Positions 43,184-53,931 of a stretch of DNA of 64,000 bases are shown here, in pieces. Below the pieces are notes generated by a model. It was not told the origin of the DNA. It did no database searches and saw only the letters and a program-made list of their open reading frames with translations. Origin of the DNA: Rhizobium leguminosarum bv. trifolii WSM1325 (lineage in GTDB: Bacteria; Pseudomonadota; Alphaproteobacteria; Rhizobiales; Rhizobiaceae). Position 1 is the first letter of the stretch. Each line of letters starts with the position of its first letter. The translations under genes were made by a program, and so were the position numbers. The DNA lies in NCBI GenBank assembly GCA_000023185.1, contig CP001622.1, forward strand, positions 2,232,001 through 2,296,000, read 5' to 3'.

Positions 43184-43318
43184 TCACTGTTTCCTTCGAT
43201 TTCAAGTGTGAATTAGCGGCGAGTGATGGAATGTCAAATCACTGGCAGGCATGATTTCGCTTCCGACAAGAGCCGGTCACTGGTGGCTGCCTGTCCGGGC
43301 GACTCGAAACGGTGGGCG

Positions 43319-44212
<894 letters not shown>

Positions 44213-44214
44213 TT

Positions 44215-44229
44215 ATGAAACTTTCTCAT
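44215..44229 (-). promoter_or_regulatory. Possible LysR-type box
   Basis: ATGAAACTTTCTCAT has imperfect dyad symmetry and contains a T-N11-A core. It lies 2 bases from the LysR-type start codon in the divergent region shared with the cupin gene. Confidence 0.4.
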
Positions 44230-44345
44230 GGGTTCTTGCCGTTTATACCATCTAATCGCAACCAAGCGCACGCCTAAATACCGTGTCACTCGAGTGGACA
44301 TGTCCACCCCGACATCGAAAGCCCGACATCAAAAGGAAGACAAAG

Positions 44346-45745
<1,400 letters not shown>

Positions 45746-45789
45746 AAGCACCGACGGGCCATTGAGGCGCGTCACTAGAACACCAGAAG

Positions 45790-45821
45790 AGAATCGGCCG
45801 CAGCCACTTGCAGCCGATTCT
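45790..45821. terminator. Bidirectional stem-loop between convergent genes
   Basis: AGAATCGGC / GCCGATTCT forms a 9-base stem with a 14-base loop. It lies between the stops of the aldo-keto reductase and the GST gene. Short T tracts only. Confidence 0.55.
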
Positions 45822-45833
45822 TCATAGATTGGA

Positions 45834-46469
45834 TCATCGTCTCGGCGCCGGTGCGTTCTCCTGGAAAGCCGGTATCGCCTCCAGTCTGGCGACGATCTCC
45901 GCGATATTGGGCCAGCGGGCGAGATCGAAGCCGAGGCGCCGGGCGCTTATCGCCTGCGGGAAGAGGAAGATCTCGGCAATACCAGGCTGATCCGCAAAAG
46001 CAAAAGCTCCCTGCCGGCGGCCGGCGATCATCGCCTCGACCGCGGCCATTCCTTCACCGACCCAATGACGATTCCAGGCAGTAATGGCATCGGCATCCGC
46101 CTGGAAGACCTTGCCGAGATGCAGACCGATCCGCGGCGGCAGCAGCGCGTGGATCTCGGCTGCTATCGCAAGCGCGATCGACCGCGCCAGCGCCCGGCCT
46201 TCCGCGGTGTCAGGTAATAGCGGCGGTTCAGGCTTTATCTCGTCGAGATATTCGACGATCGCCAGCGACTGGGTGATGAGGACGCCGCTATCCGTCAGCA
46301 AGGCCGGCACCAGCCCCTGCGGATTGACGCTGCGATATCCGGCCTGCCGGCTCTCGGAATCTTCGCCGAGGATGCCAACCGGCAGCGCTTCTGCCGTCAG
46401 TCCCTTCAGAGCGAGCGCGATACGGACTCTCGACGTCGCCGAAGAAATTTCGTTCTGATAGAGTTTCAC
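45834..46469 (-). CDS. Glutathione S-transferase, zeta-like
   Basis: 211 residues with an N-terminal thioredoxin-like domain (KLYQNEISSATSRVRIALALKG) and a C-terminal helical domain. The Ser-rich SSATSRVRIAL stretch resembles the active site of zeta-class GSTs such as maleylacetoacetate isomerase, and NPQGLVPALL plus ITQSLAIVEYLDE mark the glutathione site. The start is GTG 46469, with GGAGAAAGACA upstream; the longer open frame crosses a small gene. That gene's TGA overlaps this GTG (GTGA), so the two are coupled. No tyrosine-degradation genes are adjacent, so the isomerase role is uncertain. Confidence 0.85.
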   Translation of the reverse strand: MKLYQNEISSATSRVRIALALKGLTAEALPVGILGEDSESRQAGYRSVNPQGLVPALLTDSGVLITQSLAIVEYLDEIKPEPPLLPDTAEGRALARSIALAIAAEIHALLPPRIGLHLGKVFQADADAITAWNRHWVGEGMAAVEAMIAGRRQGAFAFADQPGIAEIFLFPQAISARRLGFDLARWPNIAEIVARLEAIPAFQENAPAPRR

Positions 46470-46642
46470 TGTCTTTCTCCTGGTGATCCAAGCGGCTGAA
46501 ACGGCGGCTGTTCCCCTGAGGAAGAAGCTGCGGATGCCGCCGTCACGAGGCCCGCAAGCGGCGAAGGCTCCTGCGAGCTTACGTCGTAGATGCAGGGTGC
46601 GGCGAAGACCACCGCTCCCAAAAAACAGATGATCATCAATCT
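46466..46642 (-). CDS. Small secreted or membrane-anchored protein
   Basis: 58 residues from ATG 46642 with GGAGG six bases upstream. The N-terminus is one hydrophobic helix (LMIICFLGAVVFAAPCIYDV) followed by a short Ser/Pro-rich tail. A Cys follows the hydrophobic core (AAPC), so a lipoprotein is conceivable, but the lipobox is not canonical. Its stop overlaps the GTG of the GST gene. The strong ribosome site and coupling argue that it is real. Function unknown. Confidence 0.55.
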   Translation of the reverse strand, partial: RLMIICFLGAVVFAAPCIYDVSSQEPSPLAGLVTAASAASSSGEQPPFQPLGSPGERQ

Positions 46643-46748
46643 CATCAAATCCTCCATCGGCGAGGCCCGATCGGCCCCGTCTCGCTTGATTTCGGCTCTG
46701 TCTTTCTGACCACCGCAGCCAATGGCTTTCGGTGGGCAATTCCACTCG

Positions 46749-47165
46749 TTAGGCAACCGTCAATTCGACATGGATGTTACCGCGCGTGGCCTTCGAGTAA
46801 GGGCAGGTCTGGTGGGCTTCGTCGATCAGCGCCTTTGCGACCTCCGCTTCGATCCCCCGCAAGCTGACCTTGAGGCGGGCTTGCAGGAAATAGCCGCCAT
46901 CGGCGGTTCCGAGATCAACCTCGGTGTCGACGGCAAGATCGGCTGGAAGCTTGACCTTTTGATTAGCCGCGGCGAAACCGATCGCGCCGATGAAGCAGGC
47001 AGACCAGCCGGCGGCGAAAAGCTGTTCGGGATTGGTGCCGCCGCGGTTGCTGCCCGCAGGCGAAAGCTTGATATCAAGCTGGCCGTCGTCGCTGTGCGAA
47101 GCGCCGTCGCGCCCGCCTGTCGTGTGGGTCTTGCCGGTATAGAGAACCTTGTCGATCTTTGTCAT
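46749..47165 (-). CDS. ohr: Organic hydroperoxide resistance protein
   Basis: A 138-residue OsmC/Ohr-family thiol peroxidase reducing organic hydroperoxides in the cytosol. The two redox Cys are in GWSACFIGAI and TCPYSKATRGNI; the Arg and Glu of the active site lie in GGTNPEQLFAAGW and nearby. Starts at ATG 47165 with AAAGGAG upstream; a longer open frame is not needed. No ohrR regulator is next to it. The surrounding genes (GST, aldo-keto reductase, DipZ) fit a redox-stress neighbourhood. Confidence 0.94.
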   Translation of the reverse strand: MTKIDKVLYTGKTHTTGGRDGASHSDDGQLDIKLSPAGSNRGGTNPEQLFAAGWSACFIGAIGFAAANQKVKLPADLAVDTEVDLGTADGGYFLQARLKVSLRGIEAEVAKALIDEAHQTCPYSKATRGNIHVELTVA

Positions 47166-47356
47166 GGAACACTCCTTTGTTGCGTCGCTAAAGGCGACTG
47201 GCCGCGGTGCGCGGCCGGGTTGACGGAGTGTGGTTTGACCGACGGATATATCCGCCATGTTTCCGAAAACGCCCGAAATGTCACAAAGCGTAGCATCCGA
47301 TATCAAGGACATCTTCGCATACAAAACATCTCGAAATTTTGCGGCGCGCCCGAATG

Positions 47357-48679
47357 TCAGCGGATGGTGACTTCCGCGGCCAGTCCGCCACCGGCGCGAT
47401 TGTAGAGCCGGAGCGACCCGCCAATCTTGGCCGTCAGTTGCTGGGCGATCGCAAGACCGAGACCGGTGCCGCCGGTCTCCCGGTTGCGGGATTGCTCCAG
47501 CCGGAAGAAAGGCTGCATGGCGGCTTCCAGCATATCGTCCGGAATTCCCGGCCCGCGATCCATGACTGATATGACGATATCGTTCTCGGCGCTGCGCTCG
47601 ACGCTGATCTCGGCAGCACCGGCAAACTTCAGCGCATTGTCGATGAAGTTCGACAGGATACGGCGAAGAGCATGCGGCTTGGTGAAGGCAGCGCCCTGAA
47701 CCAGACCGACGACGGTGACGGCCTTTCCAGTATCCTGGTAGTCGTAGGCTATGCTGTCGATGAACGAGGCGAGATCGATGCGGGCGCTCTTCTCGCCATT
47801 GCCATGCGCGCTGCGTGCATAGGCAATGCCGTCCTGAACGAGGCGCTGGATCTCGCCGAGATCATGCACCAGCTTGTCTTTGTCAGGCGAATCCTCCGCC
47901 ATGTCGGCACGCAGCCGCATGCGGGTGATCGGTGTCTGCAGGTCATGCGAGATTGCCGCCAGTATCTGGACGCGCTCTTCGAGGTAATGGGCGATCCTCT
48001 CCCGCATCGCGTTGAACGCCCTTGCCGCATGCGCGACCTCGCTCGGGCCCGCCTCACTCAAAGCCGGGCCGTCCTTGTTCGGGTCAAGAGCATCGGCGGC
48101 GGCGGCAAGCTCGCCGAGCGGCCGGATCGCCTGGCGAACGGCAAACCAGGTGCAGAGGATGAGCAGCACCATCTGGACGACGAAGACGTAGGGCAGCCAT
48201 GCGGCGATCGGCATGACGCCCTTTGGCGTGACGTCGATCGTCAATGGGCTTCCGTCGCTCAGCGTCAGATGCGCCTGCAGCCGATTCACATCGCCAGGAA
48301 TTCGTTCGATCCGGATCGGAAAGCGGTGTCCGATGGCCTCCTCGATCTTTCCCGAGATTTCCGCCCCTTTGCTTGATGTGTCAGGCACGCCGGGAAGACC
48401 GGGCCCGAGCTCGAAACGATAATTGCCGCGGCTCAACCGGTCGAGCAGATCGCCACGTTCGCCGGGCGGAAGCCGATCGAGAACCGCAATCGACGTTGCC
48501 ACATCGTTTTCCAGCGTGCCGAGCATCACAGCTTTGGCCGACATGTACCGCTCCATATAGAGCACACTGAAAGACAGACCGTAGGCCAAGGCCAATCCGA
48601 TCAGCAGGATCAGGAAGATCCGCGACCGCAATGTGCTCGGCCACGTCAGGCCCGAACGCAAGGGGATTGCCGCCTTCAT
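47357..48679 (-). CDS. Sensor histidine kinase
   Basis: A 440-residue membrane sensor with two transmembrane segments (about residues 20-42 and 160-180) enclosing a periplasmic sensing domain of about 115 residues. It has a HAMP linker, then the dimerisation helix with phospho-His in ISHDLQTPITRMRLRAD. The ATP domain has SNFIDNALKFAG (N box), DRGPGIPDD and TGGTGLGLAIAQQ. It resembles EnvZ/RstB-type kinases. Its start overlaps the stop of the response-regulator gene (ATGA), so the pair is coexpressed. Confidence 0.93.
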   Translation of the reverse strand: MKAAIPLRSGLTWPSTLRSRIFLILLIGLALAYGLSFSVLYMERYMSAKAVMLGTLENDVATSIAVLDRLPPGERGDLLDRLSRGNYRFELGPGLPGVPDTSSKGAEISGKIEEAIGHRFPIRIERIPGDVNRLQAHLTLSDGSPLTIDVTPKGVMPIAAWLPYVFVVQMVLLILCTWFAVRQAIRPLGELAAAADALDPNKDGPALSEAGPSEVAHAARAFNAMRERIAHYLEERVQILAAISHDLQTPITRMRLRADMAEDSPDKDKLVHDLGEIQRLVQDGIAYARSAHGNGEKSARIDLASFIDSIAYDYQDTGKAVTVVGLVQGAAFTKPHALRRILSNFIDNALKFAGAAEISVERSAENDIVISVMDRGPGIPDDMLEAAMQPFFRLEQSRNRETGGTGLGLAIAQQLTAKIGGSLRLYNRAGGGLAAEVTIR

Positions 48680-49416
48680 TGGCGCGGCTCCGATATTTCG
48701 ACCGGAACCGAAAACACATAGCCTTCGCTGCGCACCGTCTTGATATAGGTCGGTTCGCGCGCATCGTCGCCCAGCCTTTGACGCAGGCGACTGACCAGAA
48801 GATCGATCGAACGATCGAAGAGATCGGCGTCGCGGCCCTGCGTCAGGCTCAAAAGCTGGTCACGATTGAGCACTCGCTGCGGATGGTCGATGAAGACGCG
48901 AAGCAGACGGTATTCGGCGCCACTCAGCGCAATCGCGGTCCCCTCCTTGTCGAGAAGGTGCCGGGCCACCGTATCGAGCCGCCAGTCGCCGAAGGTCAGC
49001 AACTGTCCAGCTTCGCTGATCTGCAGGTTGGGCGGCAGCATCCGCGTGCGCCGCAGCACCGCCTTGATGCGGGCGAGAAGCTCACGCGCAGCAAAGGGCT
49101 TGGGAAGATAGTCGTCGGCGCCCATTTCCAGCCCGAGGATCCTGTCCATCTCGTCGGTGCGGGCCGTCAGCATCAGGATAGGGATCGCCTTGTGCCGGCC
49201 GGCGCGCAGTTCGCGGCACAGCACCAGCCCGTCATCGCCGGGCATCATCACATCGAGCACGATCAGGTCGACGGCATTGGCCTCGACAAAACTGCGCATC
49301 TGCCGTCCGTCGGCAGCAACGCTCGTGCGCAGGCCGTTCTTCTGCAGATAACCCGAGACCAGCTCGCGGATTTCGCGATCGTCATCGACGATCAGGATGT
49401 GATCGACATGATCCAT
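48676..49416 (-). CDS. OmpR-family response regulator
   Basis: A 246-residue two-component regulator. The receiver has the acidic pocket VDDDREI and phospho-Asp in LIVLDVMMPGDDG, with LTARTDEMDR and KPFAARELLARI. The C-terminal winged helix is of the OmpR/PhoB type (LSGAEYRLLRVFIDHPQRVLNRDQLL and RLRQRLGDDAREPTYIKTVRSEGYVF). First gene of the pair with the sensor kinase. The divergent promoter at 50590-50936 carries 10-base-spaced direct repeats, the kind of site such regulators bind, which makes that region a candidate target. Confidence 0.95.
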   Translation of the reverse strand: MDHVDHILIVDDDREIRELVSGYLQKNGLRTSVAADGRQMRSFVEANAVDLIVLDVMMPGDDGLVLCRELRAGRHKAIPILMLTARTDEMDRILGLEMGADDYLPKPFAARELLARIKAVLRRTRMLPPNLQISEAGQLLTFGDWRLDTVARHLLDKEGTAIALSGAEYRLLRVFIDHPQRVLNRDQLLSLTQGRDADLFDRSIDLLVSRLRQRLGDDAREPTYIKTVRSEGYVFSVPVEISEPRQ

Positions 49417-49539
49417 ATTTCCCTATTCCTTACCGATAGAAGCGGCCCCCACCCTCCGCCTCGATGTCGAGACGGTTGATGGAGCTACGCATATTCCGCC
49501 GGTCGGAGCAACGAGGCTCTGCGACCGGCGGCGCCGCTC

Positions 49540-50589
49540 TCAGAAGCGATCGACGTCTATGACCGCCTGCGCAAAAGCCTGCGGCGCTTCCTGAGGCAGA
49601 TTGTGGCCGATGCCGCCGCCGATCGTGCGATGCTCGTATCTGCCGGAGAATTTTCCGGCATAAGCGGAAGGCTGCGGATGCGGCGCACCGTTCGCATCGC
49701 CCTCCATGGTGATGGTCGGCACCGAAATGACAGGCGTTGCGGCGAGCGTCGTCTCGTAGGCATCGTACTTGGCCTCGCCTTCGACAAGCCCCAGGCGCCA
49801 GCGATAATTGTGAATGACGATCGCGACGTGGTCAGGATTGTCGAAGGCAGCGGCCGATCTGTCGAACGTCGCATCGTCGAAGTTCCACTTCGGCGATGCC
49901 GTTTGCCAGATAAGCTTTGCGAAATCATGGGTGTTGCTCTCGTATCCCTGACGACCGCGTTCAGTGGCGAAATAGAACTGGTACCACCAAGCGAGTTCGG
50001 CTTTCGGCGGAAGCGGCTTCTTGTTGGCCTCCTGGCTACCGATCAGGTAGCCGCTTACAGATACCATCGCCTTGCAGCGCTCGGGCCAGAGCGCCGCCAT
50101 GATGTTGGCGGTCCGCCCGCCCCAGTCGTATCCGGCAATGACAGCTTTCTCGATATCCAGCGCATCGAGCAGCGCGATCATGTCGGCGGCGAGCGCTGAC
50201 GGCTGGCCGTTGCGAGGCGTCTGATCGTCCAGGAAGCGGGTCGTCCCGTAACCGCGCAGATAAGGCACAATCACTCTGTTGCCCGCCGCGGCAAGCAGGG
50301 GCGCGACATCGACGAAACTATAGATGTCATAGGGCCAGCCATGCAGCAGCAATACGACCGGGGCATCCGGCTTTCCCGCCTCGGCATAACCGATGTCGAG
50401 CACGCCTGCCTTGACCTGTTTCAGCGCTTCGAAGGACGTGTTGGTTCCGGGCTTTATAGCTGGCACCGATGCGGCAGTCGCAGACGACTGGGCGGCGGCC
50501 GTGCCGGCCACGCCGAATTCGACCGCCGCAAGGGCGATTGCAGTCATGCCGAAGAAACGGCGGCGGTGATGGTTGATTTGCTCTGACAT
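49540..50589 (-). CDS. Tat-exported alpha/beta hydrolase, epoxide-hydrolase-like
   Basis: A 349-residue hydrolase with an N-terminal twin-arginine signal (HRRRFFGM followed by a hydrophobic stretch to about residue 33). The oxyanion motif is LLLHGWPYD. The nucleophile elbow is AGYDWGGR, with Asp where serine hydrolases have Ser, as in epoxide hydrolases and haloalkane dehalogenases. The C-terminal His is in GGGIGHNLPQEAP. Periplasmic action is predicted. It is divergent from the dipZ-like gene and shares its repeat-rich promoter region. Substrate unknown. Confidence 0.88.
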   Translation of the reverse strand: MSEQINHHRRRFFGMTAIALAAVEFGVAGTAAAQSSATAASVPAIKPGTNTSFEALKQVKAGVLDIGYAEAGKPDAPVVLLLHGWPYDIYSFVDVAPLLAAAGNRVIVPYLRGYGTTRFLDDQTPRNGQPSALAADMIALLDALDIEKAVIAGYDWGGRTANIMAALWPERCKAMVSVSGYLIGSQEANKKPLPPKAELAWWYQFYFATERGRQGYESNTHDFAKLIWQTASPKWNFDDATFDRSAAAFDNPDHVAIVIHNYRWRLGLVEGEAKYDAYETTLAATPVISVPTITMEGDANGAPHPQPSAYAGKFSGRYEHRTIGGGIGHNLPQEAPQAFAQAVIDVDRF

Positions 50590-50936
50590 CGGTCACTCCT
50601 GTCGAATGGATCACGGTCGCGAAAAGGCGTTCTACTTGTATCCCCGATATGTCGTAAGCAACCGTTTTTTGAATGCGGATGTAGCTTCCGGCCGCCTGGA
50701 TACATTCCGATACAATCGCACTGCCTCAGCAAGCGGTCGCATTGGCCGCAGCCGTTTCCTCGCCACTGCGGCAGTTTGTATCGCTTTGTATCGCCGCCGC
50801 CCTACCCCGACACTTCGGTACATTTTCCCGCAAAGCCGGACACATCGGGGATACTTCACACCGGCCATATCCCCGCCGTTGCTGGTTCAGGCCCCATCGC
50901 CGCCCAGAGCCCGATCAATCGGTTTCAAAGGAAACG
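50590..50936. promoter_or_regulatory. Divergent promoter region with 10-bp tandem repeats
   Basis: 347 bases between the Tat-hydrolase and dipZ. TTTGTATCGC is repeated exactly twice in tandem (50775-50794). GATACATTCC is followed by GATACAATCG (50699-50718), again 10 bases apart. An inverted pair GTATCCCCGATATGTC / GACACATCGGGGATAC (about 50638-50653 and 50839-50854) brackets the region. No coding frame is convincing. Confidence 0.65.
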
Positions 50937-52715
50937 ATGATGACACTTCTGATCATTGCCTATCTCGGAGGCGCGCTGACGATCCTCAGCCCTTGTATCC
51001 TCCCCACCCTCCCCTTCGTCTTCGCCCGCGCCGGACAGCCCTTCGTCAGGAGCACGCTGCCGATGCTGGCGGGCATGGCCGCCACCTTCGCGCTGGTCGC
51101 CACACTGGCCGCAGTCGGTGGCAGCTGGGCCATTCGCGCCAATGAATATGGCCGACTTGCCGCCATCGTCCTGCTTGCGCTCTTTGGAGCAAGCCTGCTT
51201 TCACCGCGAATCGCAAGTACGCTTGCCCGGCCGGTCGTCGACCTTGGCAACAATCTTATGAACGCCACCGGCGGCGGGCGCGGCACCACGACAGTGAAGA
51301 GCGCGCTTCTTCTCGGCGTCGCCACCGGACTGCTCTGGGCGCCCTGCGCCGGTCCGATCCTCGGCCTTGTGCTGACCGGAGCCGCATTGCAGGGCGCCAA
51401 TCTGCAGACGACCTTCCTGCTGATCGCTTATGCCGCCGGCGCTGCAAGTTCGCTTGCCGTCGCCCTGCTGGTCGGCGGCCGGATATTCACCGCCATGAAG
51501 CGTTCGCTCGGCGTTGGCGACAGGATTCGTCAGGGGCTCGGCGCTGCCGTGCTGGCGGGCGTCGCCGTCATCGCGCTCGGCCTCGACACCAGCCTGCTCG
51601 CCCGGCTCTCCTACGCCAGCACCGCATCGCTGGAACAGGCCGTGCTCGACAGGCTGCATGCAAAGCCGCTCAGCGGCGCATCTTCCGAGCTGGCGAGCAA
51701 CGAGGTGATGATCGCCGCAGCCGATGCGAAGACCCCCTTCCGTAGCGACTTGCCCGTCGAAGGCCACGCCCCTTCGCTCGATGGCGCGGTCGAATGGCTG
51801 AACTCTCAGCCTCTCACCACCGAGCAGCTGCGCGGCAAGGTCGTGCTCGTCGATTTCTGGACCTATTCCTGCATCAACTGCATTCGTACCATCCCCTATG
51901 TCAGGGCCTGGGCCGAAAAATATGCGGATCAGGGCCTCGTGGTGATCGGCGTCCATGCCCCGGAATTTGCCTTCGAGAAGAAGATCGACAACGTCAAGAA
52001 GGCGATCGGCGGCTTCCAGATCGGTTATCCCGTTGCGATCGACAATGACTACAGCATCTGGCGCGCCTTCGAAAACAGCTATTGGCCTGCCGCCTATCTG
52101 ATCGATGCCAAAGGCCAGATCCGTTACCACCATTTTGGCGAAGGCAATTACGACAGGACCGAACAGGCTATTCAGGACCTGCTGCGCGAGGCCGGTAGCC
52201 AAACGACGGCAAGTGCGCCGGTCGCGCCGGATGCCAGGGGTGTGGAAGCAGGTCCTGATCTCGGCAATATCCGCTCGGGCGAAACCTATCTCGGCTACGA
52301 ACAGGCGGCGAACTTCGCCTCTCCCGAAGGGCTGCAGGCCGATACGGCGAAAAGCTATTCGATCGCCGAACCCGGCCTCAATGGCTGGGGCCTGTCCGGA
52401 ACCTGGACCGTCGGCCGGGATCAGGCGACGCTTGATCAGTCGGGCGGCGGCATCACCTATCGCTTCAGCGCCCGCGATCTGCATCTCGTTCTCGGGCCTG
52501 GCGGCAGCGGCAAACCGGTCCGCTTCCAGGTGAAGGTCGACGGCAAGGCGCCAGGGCTTGACCACGGCTCCGACATCGATGCCGACGGCAACGGTACGGT
52601 GACCGCGACGAGGCTTTATCAACTCGTCCGCCAGTCCGACACGGTCGCCGCCCGCAACTTCGAGATCCGCTTTCTCGATCCCGGCGTGCAGGCTTACGCC
52701 TTCACATTCGGCTGA
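50937..52715 (+). CDS. DipZ-type protein: CcdA domain fused to thioredoxin
   Basis: A 592-residue membrane protein. Residues 1-230 are a CcdA/DsbD-like electron carrier with six or so membrane segments and paired Cys20 (LSPCILPTLP) and Cys137 (LWAPCAGPILG). Residues about 275-415 are a periplasmic TlpA-like thioredoxin domain with the CINC motif (Cys312, Cys315). The rest is a beta-sandwich, carbohydrate-binding-like domain as in mycobacterial DipZ. It should pass reducing electrons from the cytosol to periplasmic targets. The start at ATG 50937 has AAAGGAAACG upstream; the longer open frame runs through the promoter. Confidence 0.9.
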   Translation: MMTLLIIAYLGGALTILSPCILPTLPFVFARAGQPFVRSTLPMLAGMAATFALVATLAAVGGSWAIRANEYGRLAAIVLLALFGASLLSPRIASTLARPVVDLGNNLMNATGGGRGTTTVKSALLLGVATGLLWAPCAGPILGLVLTGAALQGANLQTTFLLIAYAAGAASSLAVALLVGGRIFTAMKRSLGVGDRIRQGLGAAVLAGVAVIALGLDTSLLARLSYASTASLEQAVLDRLHAKPLSGASSELASNEVMIAAADAKTPFRSDLPVEGHAPSLDGAVEWLNSQPLTTEQLRGKVVLVDFWTYSCINCIRTIPYVRAWAEKYADQGLVVIGVHAPEFAFEKKIDNVKKAIGGFQIGYPVAIDNDYSIWRAFENSYWPAAYLIDAKGQIRYHHFGEGNYDRTEQAIQDLLREAGSQTTASAPVAPDARGVEAGPDLGNIRSGETYLGYEQAANFASPEGLQADTAKSYSIAEPGLNGWGLSGTWTVGRDQATLDQSGGGITYRFSARDLHLVLGPGGSGKPVRFQVKVDGKAPGLDHGSDIDADGNGTVTATRLYQLVRQSDTVAARNFEIRFLDPGVQAYAFTFG

Positions 52716-52770
52716 ACCTGAAACGCATCACGATCCCAATCATCAACAACGACCCCAAGGAGTGATAGTC

Positions 52771-53529
52771 ATGAACAAACGTCTTCTTTTCACTGCAGCC
52801 CTTGCCTTTGCCACCACCGCCATCGCATTCGCGGCGGAGGCTGCCGAGGTCAAGAACATCGTGATCGTCCACGGCGCGCTGGCCGATGGCTCGGGATGGC
52901 GCAAGGCGACTGACATTCTCGAGAAGCGCGGCTTCAACGTCACCATCGTCCAGCAGCCCATCACCTCGCTCGATGACGATGTGGCGGCGACCAAGCGCGT
53001 TCTCGACCTTCAGGACGGACCGGTCCTGCTCGTCGGCCACAGCTATGGCGGCATGGTCATCACCGAAGCCGGCAACGATCCCGCGGTCGCGGGCCTGGTC
53101 TATGTCGCCGCATTCCAGCCCGACAAGGGCGAAAGCCTGCTGAGCCTCGCCAGCTCGAAGCCCGCCGGCAGCATGGATATAAAGGAAACGAAGGACGGCA
53201 AATATCTCTATCTCGATCCAGGCGCCTTCGCCGCGGATTTCGCAGCCGACCTTCCGCAAGCCGACGCCGATTTCATGGCAAAGTCACAGGTCTTCGCCGC
53301 AAAGCAGGCATTCTCCGCCAAGATCACTCAGCCGGCATGGCGGACAAAGAAAAGCTGGTCGATCGTCGCCACCGAGGATCGCTCCATCAACCCCGAGCTT
53401 GAACGCGACATGGCAAAACGTGCCGGAAGCAACGTGACTGAAATAAAGGCAAGCCACGCCGTCTTCGCATCCCAACCGGAAAAGGTTGCCGATGCGATCG
53501 AAACGGCAGCAAGGAAAGCCGGCGAGTAG
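52771..53529 (+). CDS. Exported alpha/beta hydrolase (esterase-like)
   Basis: 252 residues with a signal peptide to about residue 24 (AAEAAE). The fold starts IVIVHGALADGSGW, the ADGSGW signature of plant salicylate/methyl-esterase-like and bacterial EstC-type hydrolases. The nucleophile is in GHSYGG, the acid in ATEDRSI and the His in SHAVFASQPE. AAGGAG lies before the ATG. It starts 55 bases after the dipZ-type gene on the same strand and may be cotranscribed. A stem-loop follows at 53572. Substrate unknown. Confidence 0.88.
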   Translation: MNKRLLFTAALAFATTAIAFAAEAAEVKNIVIVHGALADGSGWRKATDILEKRGFNVTIVQQPITSLDDDVAATKRVLDLQDGPVLLVGHSYGGMVITEAGNDPAVAGLVYVAAFQPDKGESLLSLASSKPAGSMDIKETKDGKYLYLDPGAFAADFAADLPQADADFMAKSQVFAAKQAFSAKITQPAWRTKKSWSIVATEDRSINPELERDMAKRAGSNVTEIKASHAVFASQPEKVADAIETAARKAGE

Positions 53530-53931
53530 CGCGCGCAGCCAGGAATGTCCTAAGCAGCCGCGAGGATGAAGCTCTGGTCGGAAGGCCACCCCGACCAGAG
53601 GCGTGACGAACTCGCCCCTGCCGGCCGAGAATGTCGATCTCGTCGTCACCCGCTTCCCCGCAGCCGAAGTGAGGCACCATCTATGCAGTTTTGTGATTAT
53701 TTCATCACGAAAATGGAAGATTTGTCACAAATTCTCATTTCAAATTGCGGGGTTTCCCTGTAAAATTGTGACGATATGCCATGTTGCGCGCAACTGGCTG
53801 GTGCAGAAGCTGTAGCTCGGCGCAAATGCCGAGTCGTAGCTCGAGGGACAGACAAGATGAGAATGGCAGTCCCTTGTTAAATTTTGATCAGAACACTATT
53901 CCAGGTGTAAACGATAAGGGAGAGATGCGAT
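53530..53931. other. 402-base intergenic region before the DeoR gene
   Basis: Holds a stem-loop (CTCTGGTCGG/CCGACCAGAG, 53572-53600) that may end the hydrolase transcript. An AT-rich stretch follows with TTTTGTGA (53689), TTTGTCACAAA (53721-53731) and ATTGTGA (53765), probable regulator sites. No gene was seen. Confidence 0.55.

Noticed and set aside
51201..52622. A 473-codon minus-strand frame opposite dipZ
   Set aside because: Antisense to a gene with conserved Cys motifs; no recognisable domain.
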